This document shows, piece by piece, positions 24,838 through 35,655 of a DNA stretch of 64,000 nucleotides. The stretch spans positions 87,390,721-87,454,720 of the forward strand of contig OX235263.1 in NCBI GenBank assembly GCA_944472135.2, given 5' to 3'. Below the pieces are notes generated by a model, which was given only the letters and a program-made list of their open reading frames with translations, did not search any database and was not told where the DNA came from. The stretch is from Trichobilharzia regenti (lineage: Eukaryota > Platyhelminthes > Trematoda > Strigeidida > Schistosomatidae). A program made the translations under genes and the position numbers. The first letter of the stretch is position 1. Every line of letters begins with the position of its first letter.

Positions 24838-25022
24838 TTTTTTTTCTGATTACAGCTTGATACCACACTGTATTATTCGTACAAGTATGGAATTTTCAGC
24901 ATGGATATCGGTAGCCCAAATTTTATAGGCCGACCATAGATATCAGGTGTGCGTCGGCAGGGGATCGAACCGCGGATCATGTGCATGGTCGGTGAGAGTC
25001 CTAATTACAGTGCCACCGACGC
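24838..25022 (-). mobile_element. tRNA-derived SINE (family without ribozyme)
   Basis: Same family as 9380-9580, on the minus strand. The head (GTCGGTGGCACTGTAATTAG) is at 25003-25022, the B-box region is around 24963-24972, and the A-rich tail is at 24838-24850. It is moderately mutated and no target duplication was found. Confidence 0.8.
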
Positions 25023-26699
25023 AATTCCACTAAGATACCAGAAAGTTTAATCAAGAGATATAAGAGAAGACAGGAGAAAGATGCGGCTATGCATTAACAT
25101 CAATGATCTCCCGAACAGTGGTGGACAACGTGAATTCTCAAATCAAGAATCAGGAAGCAAGAATTCAATGGAAAAACAAACAACAGCATGAATATAAAAT
25201 AAGTCACCACCTTAAAATACACATAAAGTAGAATTTCAAAATAGCTGGCACGGATAATTATGTCAAAGCCAGTTAGGATTAGGCGAGCATGACAGACAGT
25301 CAGCGAGGATACCCACGACACTCAACAGATGTGGCAGAGATTCCAATAGATAGATGGATACTATCAATTTATTCAAATCAAAAAGTGAGGTTATTACCAA
25401 TAAATCTACTCTGATCTACTCATTTATTTATATCTAAGCAAAGACTTGAGATGAGCTATATCCTATCACCTATATGACTTCACTTACAGACGCTAATAGT
25501 TGTCATTGATTTATTGAACTGATATCATATTGGTATAAGTCAGAATTCATGGACAAAGGCAGAAGTGGCTGGAAAGAAAACGGGATAGCTTCGTTACCTG
25601 AAAGATGAGGTTCTGGTTTCTGGTAAAGTCGTTGTTAAGAACTACTGAAGGCTAGGAAACAGATATCCAGTCTTGCCTGATTTCGAGTGATTCTTTAACT
25701 AACGTTCATTCATAACGAATGATACTTTGAAATGTACATCATATTGATCCTAAGAAATCTGTGATTCCGTGTAAATAATTTTCACATCATATCTTGTTTT
25801 CAGCCCCCAGAGTGCTGTGTATGTCTTCTTTTTCATTATAATTTATAAGTAGAACTGATCTGTCCGTATTGTCTGTGTGTGTGTGTGAAAATGAAATCCG
25901 TGTGGTGTATTTCTATTCATCACTAATTAGACAGAATCTGTTAGCTAATTAGTGAATCTTGTCAGTGAATGTACTCAGGAGAAACACAAAAATGAGTTGA
26001 ACTCTGTTATCAGTAAAACAAAAGAAAAGAACAAAATAGGAGACACTAATTGGAATCAAATTCTTTCATCAACAAACTTGAATATATTATGATGAGAAAG
26101 TTGTTTAGATGTTTGTCACATAGTAGTCTTGTAAAATACTGATTCTCCAACGAAAACTGTATTGAGTGTAGTAAGTGTTTCTCCTCGCTGTATTGCTCAC
26201 ATCTTCAATATTTACAATATCCGAAGAATTTATATACAGAAACTGCAGTTTTATTTTGAATGCAGTCGACTTCAAATACGGTAGTCCTCTATGCTCACGT
26301 GAATGTGAGATGTTATGGTGCTGTCCATCATAAGTGATAGTCTGAATGAAGTGAGATGACGGATATACGCGGGACGGCGAGAAGCATAGAAGACTGTGAT
26401 ACAAGTGGCGGTAGAAAGATGACTCACTTGGGTGGAGAGAAGACAGAGTTGTTGCAGATATTCAGTCAACTACAAAAACACCAATCACCATCCAGTGGAG
26501 AAATTTAGAGGAAATAGTTTATTTCACTTGCTGTGAGCAGCATCGTTTCAACTCTACTTTTGATGTTTAACGACTTGAATATTTGTATGGGGACATCAAC
26601 ACAGACTTTCACCCTTTTGAAATCTGTCTTGTAACCACCAGCGCTTAACACAAGTAATGTTGAACGAACTGAATTTGAACCTGGAATGGTTGGCGTTGA
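25023..26699. other. intergenic, nothing recognised
   Basis: No supported gene. A short GT repeat lies at about 25875-25890. Confidence 0.45.
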
Positions 26700-27020
26700 A
26701 CTGTTCTAGAGGACAACGGCCTTCGGAGTTAATCAAAAGTTGTTTGCTTACAAATGCGGTAGAAATACAATCTATGCTACCTTTGTCCACCACCACAATA
26801 TTGTTTCAATTCTTGATAAAGGCACTAAGCTTGTTCGAGCCTACTGTTTGAAATAATCTGCTGCTTTTGACTGTATTCTTAAGGCATTTCAACTAGGAAA
26901 GCTGATTTCAGCAAACACTGAGTCCTGGCTCCCAAGTAGGCTGGCTTTCTTCTTATTTTATGCTTGGAAAGCAGAATACTGATTTGAATAGAAAGCACCC
27001 AATTGCGTTACTTACGGAGA
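26700..27020 (+). pseudogene. CR1-like reverse transcriptase fragment
   Basis: Translation in one main frame gives FAYKCGRNTIYATFVHHHNI, then VSILDKGTKLVRAYC, an in-frame stop, and SAAFDCILKAFQLGKLISAN with TESW. This aligns with residues of the full CR1-like protein at 3710-6520 around QFAYKQGRST and TSAFDSVPRGLLLNKL. Only part of the polymerase domain remains, with at least one stop, so it is a dead fragment. Confidence 0.8.
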
Positions 27021-28604
27021 TTGGCAGCCACAGGGAAAAGAGAACACGATGTATGAGCGAACACGTGTATATTTTATATGGTCCACGAAAGAACTATGCG
27101 TAAGAAAATTCATTGATGAAACGTGAAGGTTTGTAGTGCCCCGAATGATTTTCATAATTTGTGTATCTAAAACTCGTCTCTCCTATACTACTCCTTATAC
27201 ATGTATTTCTAAGTATTATTCAGGACTGCATAGAGGCGGTTATTGACATCTGTCGTGACTATGTCGGTATCTTAATTGTAGGTGTTGACTGTGTTGTTTC
27301 TTGCTACCATTGGACTTCTCTCACAGTTACACATACTACTACAATCTTAGTCAGTAACACTGATATGTAAGCGCAAAATCAAAAAAATGAATTAATTAGG
27401 AAAGTCAGAGCAAAAGCATTGCAACTAACGCGTAGAAAATGAGGAAATATTTCGTGAGTTATAATTTAATGACAGTTATACAGCAACAATCTGTTTATTC
27501 CATAACCATTAAACTAGTTTTCTATTACTCACATGAGTTGTGTTCACTAACAATTAGAAAGGATATTTTTACTAAACTCATGAATAAATGGAGAAGTTTG
27601 AAGATTGATTTGCTCCCCTCTATATAAAAACCAACTGATGAAATACTGAGCGCATCGTAATGAAATTGGTAATTGCCTACTGTAGTAGAATATATTTCGA
27701 TATTTGATATATGTTCAAATTCATGATTCGCAGTTCAATTCACTGTTTGTAGTTTATCTGTCCACTGAGGTAGCTAGCCAGATATCTGGTGGTTTGAACT
27801 GATTCGACTGTCTGAACTGAATCAAACCAGTTAAACTGATGATGATCTTGGCCCTAAACCAGTGAAACTGGCGATGAGTGTTGAGGTCATTTCCATCAGA
27901 CTAGCATGGGATTCTGGTTGATATGAATGCCATGCAAATACTCATCTTAGCCAGTCAGTAGTACATAGAAAAACGCGAAAGTGACAAGTTCATTCGAGTT
28001 TAAGTGATATACACGAAGATGAATACCGAGGCACAGAAACGTGATTTGAAATACTGATATATGCTGAAATAAGGTAAATCTTACAAGGGATATTCTGTTG
28101 CTTGTACTAACTAGAAACATAACTGCCCACGAAGCTCATCAGTAATGTCACGAGTTGGCTTTCCAAGGGAAGGGCTTGTCAATGCATAATTCTGTGTATA
28201 AAACAAGTGTTTTCAAAAGGATAATTGCAAAAGACTATTTCAGGACATATATGTTGTCAGTGATTGTGATCACTGGACGTTTGTTCATTGGCCTTGTTCG
28301 CCATTGCTGGGCAACTTGAAGGCACTAGTAATGCCATCGTGTACAAGTTGAAAGACAACGAATGAATACGAATAAAGGTACAATACATTCCTTGTTAAAC
28401 ATTTGTTTATAGACTTACTACTGTGTATTGATTTCAACTGTCGAAGAATACAATTTCTTGTCATTCGTTGTTTTTTTGGAGTTAAAGCTGATATTGTACT
28501 TGGGATAATTGTCGATTCAGAGCGTCTTCAGGAATAGTGACGAACTAGACATCTTCAAGTAAACAATAAAGTAAATTGATATGAAGTGGATAAACATTTA
28601 TAGG
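27021..28604. other. intergenic, nothing recognised
   Basis: No supported gene or repeat. Confidence 0.45.
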
Positions 28605-28790
28605 ATTACATCCTGAGCTGACATTAGTTAGAGAACCATTGAAAAACCTGGAAGTACTGAACAGATGTTTTTTCCTAGTTTGGGGCTCTTCAGCAGTATG
28701 CACCCATCGGGATTCGAACCCAGGACCTTCTAGTTACAAGGTGAGTTCGTATACCATTAAGCCACTGGGACCCGATCCAGTGGCCTTCGA
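28605..28790 (-). mobile_element. hammerhead (Smalpha-like) SINE, near full length
   Basis: On the minus strand: A box TGGCTTAATGG (28754-28764), B box GGTTCGAATCC (28710-28720), then the hammerhead region (28650-28703) and the terminal block TTCTCTAACTAATGTCAGCT. The ribozyme keeps the CUGAAGA core (28687-28693) and helix I pairing UACUG with CAGUA, but the strand after stem II reads GGAAAAAAC where GGACGAAAC is expected, so the conserved CG and G12 are lost and it is probably inactive. Confidence 0.85.
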
Positions 28791-28864
28791 ACTCTAACTT
28801 CTGTCAATTCGCGATATAGCGCGACCCCACTTGAATATCCATAAGTGTCTTTGAGACAGCTAAC

Positions 28865-30172
28865 AGTAATAGTGCTCAGTTAAACGATAACTCCAAGGAA
28901 CGTGCTGAGTTTTTGGATAGTTTAATGGTGTACAGAAATACTCTTGTTTCTCTTAAATGCATGGATGAGTTGAACTCAAGCTCTGTACCTGAGGCAATCT
29001 CTAAGAGATTACCCGTCCGCTTATAAGGTAAGTTCATAAATTATTGAATTGAATTTTTGATTTTCACGTCGATTGATTGTTCATAAAAATCAACTCCCGT
29101 TTAGAAGAGGATGGTTTAGAGCCGTAATTCGATGATATTTTGAGACTGGTGAAAGAGAGTGTCAACTAAGCTATGAACCAGTTTGCCAGTATATTGGATC
29201 CCATTCCTGGAATAGAGAAGTCAGAGAGCGAAACGCAAATTTTTAATGACGAAGGGATATCAGCGAAGTGAAAATCGAGAAAGCTGTATGGTGTCTAGTA
29301 ATGGATACAATATTAGTGAGTGTGACAGCTTTCGTGGGACGTCCTCAACAGACGAAATACAAGTTGTGAGACAAACAAGGTTGTGTTTTATCCGTTTGAA
29401 AGAAATGCATACAGAAGTGAACTGTGAAGAAGTGAACATGTTTGGTGGTAAGCTAAATGTGAAGTCATCGTCATTAAGTTCTAACTCCGATTCGTGTGAT
29501 GATGATAGTGCGATGAAGAAGCATATAGCTACAGCTGGTAAGCCATTATTGAATCGTGTGTTACAGGCGACACTGCGGTGTTCTCAGAAGAAGAGGGTTA
29601 CAGTTTCAGAGTCCAGTTCTGACTCCACAAGTTTACAAGGTATTATTAGTCAGATTAGAGGTATAAAGCCTCTAGGGATTCGTGAGGAACAACCTAAGTC
29701 ATCTACTGCTGTTATTAACGAGGTTGAAAGTGATGAAGTCGATCTTACAAACGGCGGTAAAGTGAATATTTGTGACAATGATCATGTTAGTGCACAATTG
29801 TCTATGGCTGGCCATAATGAGACTAGCGGAATGCATACTACTACTGAGTCGAACAGAGGTTCTGTACAACTTGAACGTGAAGTAGAGTTAAGGGGAGATT
29901 TGGTTGCAGAAAGTATGGATACTCATGAGACAGTCGGTGTAAATGATTCACGTATAGTCCATTTATCGACAGATAATAATGCTAAACTGGAGCTAATCAT
30001 AAAAGGTACCAGTGGCAGTAATCCTGCGGTTAGACAACCTTCTAAAGGTTGGACAACAACAGCTTCTGATGCACTGCCAAGTTCACCAACTTGCATTAGC
30101 CAGTCGTCGTTGGTGTTGTCATCCACAGTGAAAAGGCCATCCATGAACCCATGTGTTTCATGCTGTGATTAA
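28865..30172 (+). pseudogene. unrecognised serine-rich gene, broken
   Basis: Exon 1 (about 28865-29027) reads KERAEFLDSLMVYRNTLVSL and continues to KRLPVRL, with a TAA just before a perfect AAG|GTAAGT donor. A 77-nt intron ends in CCCGTTTAG. Exon 2 opens at 29105 in matching phase 1, reading EEDGLEP, FDDILRLVKESV and AMNQFASILDPIPGI with two further TAA codons, then shifts frame near 29260 into a 300-codon open stretch (29246-30172). That stretch is rich in Ser, Thr, Asp and Glu (SSSLSSNSDSCDDDSA; KKRVTVSESSSDST), resembling a disordered nuclear protein. I do not recognise the family. The stops and shift mark it as a pseudogene, unless the 29246 frame is used alone. Confidence 0.5.
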
Positions 30173-30564
30173 AGGATGTTCCAATTTTACACAGTAGTCA
30201 CAGCAGGTCATCATCTGGTATGATTTACATGAAAGTGAATAGTTTTTATGTCTCATTTTTTGGATAGAGGTTAAATGTGTCTGTTGACAGAAATTGTTGC
30301 TATTAAAGAAATATTTGTTATTCCTAAACTGGATTCATCTAAGACCTTTGTAATATTTAGTTTGAGGAAACTTCTTGACTCAGGGATTAAATCTTAGTAC
30401 ACACAAGGGCGTTTATGAAAATATTTATTGTTAAACAATGGAAGAATGAGGCTAGAAATATGTCTTATGTAGGTTGTAATTATAACATCAACACTTTGGA
30501 TAGTAGAACTCTTCTATTGATTACTGTGAAGGTTAACCATTACAGAATATACCACAAAAACCTG
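30173..30564. other. intergenic, nothing recognised
   Basis: No supported feature. Confidence 0.4.
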
Positions 30565-30710
30565 TCCTAGTGGCTGAATGGTCTGCAAGTTCTTCTTATA
30601 ACCAATTGATCTCGAGTTCGAAACCTGGTGGTGGATGAGTACCGTTGAAGCTTCCAAATCTAGGATAAACAGGTTTCCAATAGTTCTCTAACTGACATCC
30701 ACTCGTAGCC
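30565..30710 (+). mobile_element. hammerhead (Smalpha-like) SINE, degenerate copy
   Basis: A box TGGCTGAATGG at 30571-30581, B-box region GAGTTCGAAACC (30613-30624), ribozyme remnant GTTGAAGCTTCCAAATCTAG followed by GATAAACAGG, and the SINE end AGTTCTCTAACTGACATCCA. Stem II is still partly recognisable, but the catalytic GAAA reads TAAA. Confidence 0.7.
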
Positions 30711-31530
30711 AAGCTTGAAGGAAACTAACTATAATTCCTATAAAATTACTCAGAAAAATAAGTTACATGCACCACTTTTATTCTCATTAATCATATTTCC
30801 GTATGAAATCATCTCCAATCGAGTTTCAGTGAAAATTTTACATAATTGTCATGGCAATTCATTCTGTTTGTGACTCGTTAGTTGGGCATATGTACGTTCT
30901 AATGAGTTCCGTCTTAGCCTTGAACCCAGTAACCATCGTTTAGAAACTCAAAGTGATATCTAATATACCGCTGGACGACGATGGCTACCTCTCGTGCAAT
31001 GAGTATCATTTTACCTTAAGCCGTCGTAGAGGTGCAGGTACTAAGAGCCTACATATTAATGGGGATTGAGTATACTACCATTCTTCAATTTCGCAGCTAC
31101 AGTTTCCCTTGCCTATTATGTGGAACTTGGATGATTTGAATTACGCAATGACTATGGATGTATTAGGGAATAATTCAAAGCGAAACTTCTTACTAGTTTC
31201 AAGTTTTACTCTGTTGGATCGTGAATAGCTGGATAATCATATGAGTCTTATGGAAATGTCATGACGAGCCAACACCAGTTAGAGTTCATTGGAAATCGTG
31301 GAGCACTTCACAACTGCTTCATACTCATCTGTGACACTTCGGCAGTGCTCACCAAGGACCTATATTGAGACCTTCAATTTACGATTCCTAATTCGTTGAT
31401 AGTTCAGCCACTTGAACCAGAATTCAATAAACCCTGAATACTGAGATCTGTCAGCTTTTGATGTAGTTTTAACCTCAACCAATTCCTTCGGTTATCATCA
31501 ATGGTACCATCATTGGCTTGCACTACAGCA
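30711..31530. other. intergenic with a faint hammerhead-SINE remnant
   Basis: Around 31275-31420 (minus orientation) the order AACACCAGTTAGAGTTCATT, GGAAATCGTGGAG, CTTCGGCAGTGCTCACC and a terminal CAGCCACTTG resembles a very old copy of the hammerhead SINE. Nothing else is supported. Confidence 0.4.
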
Positions 31531-31969
31531 CAACAGCATATTGTCTCTATGTAATATTTCTTTCTAATGTGCTAATATATCCTTGCAGACATCCAATCTG
31601 ATTGAGAGCGAATCGCTTGAGAGATTTCGTATTTGCGCGCACAAAACATCAAAAACAAGATCTGTTTTCTAAACGTTTCGCCGTGTAAGCCACAGCTTCT
31701 TCAGCGGATTTATTCGAATTTTTATTAATCATCAAAATATATAGTCAAAACATTTTTACATAAATTGAAGTCACTTTATTTGAAGGTCATTTGTCCATGG
31801 ACATTTTTTACCAATAGAAATATGTAGGCAGTCATCAATCATATATTTGTAATGACTAATGTCAAATTGTTGTTGTGTTCACTCTTCTATGGTTATTTTG
31901 TAAAGATTAGTTTTGTATGAGTGTGTGTGTATTTATATGTATGTTATTTGTCATAAACGTGAATTGCAT

Positions 31970-32117
31970 GGGGGATTCAATCATCAGCTGACATCAGTTC
32001 GAGAACCACTGGAAAACCTGGAAGTAATGGACAACTGTTTCGTCCTAGTTTGGGACTCTTCAGTAGTACCCACCCACCGGGATTCGAACCCGGGACCTTT
32101 TGGTTACAAGGCGACCT
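31970..32117 (-). mobile_element. hammerhead (Smalpha-like) SINE inserted in PLE-2 terminal repeat
   Basis: On the minus strand a head truncated at its A box is followed by B box GGTTCGAATCCC (about 32079-32091), the best-preserved hammerhead in the window (32020-32070), and the end block GATGTCAGCTGATGATTGAA. Flanking sequences at 31958-31969 and 32118-32130 (CGYGAATT followed by CAT) look like a slightly mutated target duplication. The partner terminal repeat lacks this insertion, which dates it after the PLE duplication. Confidence 0.85.
32020..32070 (-). ncRNA. type I hammerhead ribozyme in SINE
   Basis: The minus strand reads GGUACUA (helix I 5' strand), then the CUGAAGA core (32057-32063, matching CUGANGA), helix II GUCC/GGAC (32053-32056 with 32042-32045) closed by the loop CAAACUA, then GAAAC (32037-32041). 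A minimal helix III (AC with GU) leads to GUC, where cleavage would fall (about 32032). The following CAUUAC pairs imperfectly with GUACUA; other copies have CAGUAC, which would pair with GUACUG. Hammerheads of this layout and with the UCCCAAAUAGGA-type stem II are established for schistosome Smalpha RNAs, which cleave mainly as multimers. Activity of this copy is inferred and doubtful because of the helix I changes. Confidence 0.75.
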
Positions 32118-32193
32118 CGCGAATTCACATGTGGTAAACAAGATAGTACATTTTTAAAAGGTCATGCAGGTTCATAGAGTTTTTGAAGTTTTT

Positions 32194-32865
32194 TCATCTC
32201 TCTTGCTTCATAAGAGTTTGCCATATAGGTGATAATTTTATCCCTTCTTTCCTATTCACTGCAGTCGATGCGGTTAAAATGTGCAAGGCTTCAGAGGTCA
32301 ATCTTACTTTGTGTGAATGAAATCCTCTTGCAAGTGAAGCACATATAGGAATACTAGTAAACAGAAAAAACCACATCAAAAACTTGCCATAATTTCATCT
32401 TCTTCAATAATTGTGTCCTCAGCATTTTTAATGTTCGAAGGAGTATTGTATTGTATAAGAGAAACAAAACCCATATTATAAAATATAAAAATATATAAAA
32501 TAATCAATGTTTTATTTTCTCTACTTGCAGGAAGACACCCGGGAGTCAACTGCCTAGACCACGAGATACAGGAGTTGTAGAGCCTAAACACTAATGAAAC
32601 TCAGTAAAACTGTTATACCCTAAAACTCTCCACTTGCACTTTTTAAAAGTCAATTTCGTGGAATAAACGCTCTCCTGCACAGTTCGTGTTCTGTTTTCAT
32701 TACCTGTGTGCCTTCTGGTTCGCCTATTACAACTGAAGTGGTTTCAGTTTTCGTGATGTGTTTTGATAAAGTATATGTCACTGAATTGGTAAAATCAATT
32801 ACTGGTCTTAAAAAAACATTTGTTTTCTGCATTTTTCGCTTTCCAACAAACAGTTATTGAGCCTC
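32194..32865 (-). pseudogene. unrecognised multi-exon gene fragment enclosed by inverted PLE repeats
   Basis: Minus-strand coding-like blocks: 32832 to about 32693 reads MQKTNVFLRPVIDFTNSVTY and onward to IGEPEGTQ, followed by a GTAATG donor. About 32460-32385 reads NTPSNIKNAEDTIIEEDEIM with a possible GC donor. A final block after a good acceptor (TTTCTGTTTACTAG, about 32357) reads to 32194 as SLARGFHSHKVRLTSEALHI and ends LMKQER-stop. Compositions are protein-like, but I do not recognise the family and the exons do not form one verified frame. It fills the space between the two inverted PLE-2 terminal copies, so it may be host DNA trapped there. Confidence 0.35.
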
Positions 32866-33341
32866 CATGACCTTTTAAAAATGTACCATCTTGTTTGCCA
32901 CATGTGAATTCACGTATATGACAAATAACATACATATAAATACACACACACTCATACAAAACTAATCTTTACAAAATAACCATAGAAGAGTGAACACAAC
33001 AACAATTTGACATTAGTCATTACAAATATATGATTGATGACTGCCTACATATTTCTATTGGTAAAAAATGTCCATGGACAAATGACCTTCAAATAAAGTG
33101 ACTTCAATTTATGTAAAAATGTTTTGACTATATATTTTGATGATTAATAAAAATTCGAATAAATCTGCTGAAGAAGCTGTGGCTTACACGGCGAAACGTT
33201 TAGAAAACAGATCTTGTTTTTGATGTTTTGTGCGCGCAAATACGAAATCTCTCAAGCGATTCTCTCTCAATCAGATTGGATATCTGCAAGGATATATTAG
33301 CACATTAGAAAGAAATATTCCACAGAGACAATATGCTGTTG
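32866..33341 (+). repeat. PLE-2 terminal repeat adjoining the coding region
   Basis: Reverse complement of 31531-32166 (minus the SINE), in the sense orientation relative to the PLE-2 coding remains that begin at about 33230. The repeat runs a little into the coding part. It carries the hammerhead-like motif at 33163-33212. Confidence 0.9.
33163..33212 (+). ncRNA. hammerhead-like motif in PLE-2 terminal repeat
   Basis: AUCUG at 33163-33167, core CUGAAGA at 33168-33174, an extra A, helix II GCUGUG (33176-33181) with CACGGC (33187-33192) around loop GCUUA, GAAAC at 33193-33197, and CAGAU at 33208-33212, which pairs with AUCUG as helix I. Hammerheads are established in the terminal repeats of PLEs. 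Here the extra A before helix II and the lack of a clear UH cleavage site directly before helix I suggest a vestigial copy or a variant fold. Confidence 0.5.
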
Positions 33342-35655
33342 ATGAACGCCCCACACATTTGAAGGATTCATTATTAAAATACGTCCATGATGTTTCTACA
33401 ACTAGAGAAACTAAAAAAGAATCCAGCTTACAAAATAATTAGACACGGAAATACCAAAATCCCATTTTCCCCAGACGTACCGTCTTCACCTTTTCCAGTG
33501 TGACTTTAGATAAGACTGCTATGGTAGTATTGTCACTAGGCCCTAAATTTTGCGATAAAAGAGTTAACATTGACCAATTACAAACAGAAATACAGTTTGA
33601 AAACCTCTTCATTCAGACACTATACCTAACGCCGTCTTTCCAATACGAGTTAGACAGATTTAAAAGTATCTTGGTTGATTGTTGTTACCAATACAATAAT
33701 GGCAAGATTGACAAGAAAAGTATATTAACTAAAAAGCATAGAGAATGTCTCAAAAACTAGTTTGTTGACATCATTATTATCACAAAACCAGACAAGGGAT
33801 CAGGTACAGTAATTTTAAACAAATGCGACTATATTGATACGATGAACACCATACTGGAAGACCGTTCCAGGTTTTAAATGCTGGGTAGTAATAAAGATTC
33901 GAACGAAGCAACAGAATGCCAGTTTGTTAAATCTTTGAAGTCACCAAAATAATAAAATCTGATTCATAGTTTCATCTTCAACGCTGTTAATCTCACCGGA
34001 ACTCATATGCCTAGACTTTATGGCCTACTGAAATACACAAGCAGGGAATCCCTCTTCGACCAATTCTGGACATGTCGAACTCGCCATTTGATTTAACTAC
34101 CAAATGGTTTTTAAAACTGTTAGAACCGTTACATCGCCAGTTGGTTTCATATAGTGTACAAGATGTCTTTAACCTTGCTGAAAATATTAAAGATATGAAC
34201 CTAGCAGACAAAACTATGTTATCGCTGGACGTAACATCACTATTCACCAACGTCCCCCTTGTAGAAACTGTCGACTAAATATGCGAACAACTCATAGAAA
34301 ATAAAATAGAAATTGGAATCACACTAAGAAAATTGAAAGAGTTACTACTAAAATGCACTATGAACGTTCAGTTTGTATTTAATAAGGAGTACTACCGTCA
34401 AATAGATGGGGTTACTATGGGCTCTCCCCTTGGTCCCTTATTTGCTGACATATTTCTGTCTAAATTGGAAAATGGTCCTTTAAAAGAAATACTAAACCAA
34501 CTCGATTATTATTGTCGATATGTTGACGATACCTTTATCATTTGTAACAATAATTTGGATAGACAACACCTGCTCCAAGTGTTCAATAAAGTACACCCAG
34601 CTATTAAATTCACTTGTGAAGAGGAACTCCAAAGTAGTATTCCATTTCTGGATGTTCTTCTTTATTTTATTTTTATTTTTTTATTTTTTATTTTTGATTA
34701 TAGCTTGATATCACACGGTATTTTTTAGTACAAGTATGGAATTTCCAGCATGAATATCGGTAGCCCAAGTTTTGCAGGCCGACCATAGATACCAGGTGTG
34801 CGTCGGGATGGGATCGAACCTCGAACCATGTGCATAGTTGGCGAGAGTCCTAAACACTGTGCCACCGACGCACACAAAAGAACAGACGGTACCTAGAAAA
34901 GAAATATCTGTAAGAAAGCGACGTGGAACGGACAATATACCCACTTCCATAGCTTCATACCTTTACAATATAAGCTCAACCTAATTCGTTGTCTTAGTCA
35001 TAGAATTCGACGCATATGTACCGAGGATTGTATTGAAGATGAAATAAGAAATCTTACAAATGTCTTGCTACAAAATGACTTCCCCACCAACTTTGTAAAG
35101 AAGTATATCTACGAAACTACACATAAAATCAAGCGAGACACAGTAGGTAAGAAAAAGCTTTACTTAAATGCACAATTCAAAGGCGATATAGCCAGCGACT
35201 TATTAAACCGTAGATTAACGAGATCAATTGGAAGAACCTTTAATGCCGCAAAACTGCATATCAGTTTCTCAACCAAATCGATATTGACACTGTGTATTAA
35301 AGATAGATTGCCCAAAATGGCGACATCAATGTGTGTATATAAATTCAACTGCTCCTGTGGAGCTAGTTATATAGGTCGTACCCAGAGGAATTTATCTTTA
35401 CGTACTCGTGAACACATTCGTGTTTGGCTTGGGAAAAGAGCAACCAAATCATTAAATAGTGCAATTCTGTCTCATTCAGTGGATAGCGAAACAACATCAA
35501 AGTAGATGAGTCATTTACAGTTGTGTACCGAGTACCGAACAATCTTCCCAAAGGCACACGATTACGCCTCCCAGCTATAGCTGAGGCTTTAGAGATTAAT
35601 AGAGAGAGACCAGACCTATGTGTACAGAAAAAACTTATTCACTCTCTTTGTCTAC
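33230..35655 (+). pseudogene. Penelope-like element 2: RT plus GIY-YIG protein, degenerate
   Basis: The PLE protein is recognisable in broken frames. An N-terminal region lies at 33230-33760 (FENLFIQTLYLTPSFQYELD). Near 33780 there is ITKPDKGSGTVILNK, near 34072 MSNSPFDLTTKW, near 34225 LSLDVTSLFTNVPLVETVD and near 34400 IDGVTMGSPLGPLFADIFLS. The catalytic YVDD is near 34520 and SIPFLDV near 34640. A SINE then interrupts the gene. Coding similarity resumes at 34880 and ends with the GIY-YIG endonuclease region CSCGASYIGRTQRN at 35350-35390. Stops at 33440, 33758 and 34276, further stops and the SINE make it non-functional. Relationship to the intact PLE at 36493 is clear but distant. Confidence 0.9.
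34660..34875 (-). mobile_element. tRNA-derived SINE inserted in PLE-2
   Basis: Same family as 9380-9580. The A/T-rich tail is at 34660-34697 and the tRNA-like head GCGTCGGTGGCACAGTGTTT is at 34852-34871. It interrupts the PLE-2 reading frame just after the SIPFLDV motif of the reverse transcriptase, so it inserted after the PLE did. Confidence 0.85.

Larger units (their letters stand above)
31531..32166 (-). repeat. PLE-2 outer terminal repeat (inverted copy), split by a SINE
   Basis: After removal of the SINE at 31970-32117, this segment is reverse-complementary to 32866-33341 with few differences, over about 476 bp. It contains the hammerhead-like stretch in inverted orientation near 31675-31710. 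The two copies enclose about 700 bp. Such an inverted extra terminal copy is a known arrangement for Penelope elements. Confidence 0.9.
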
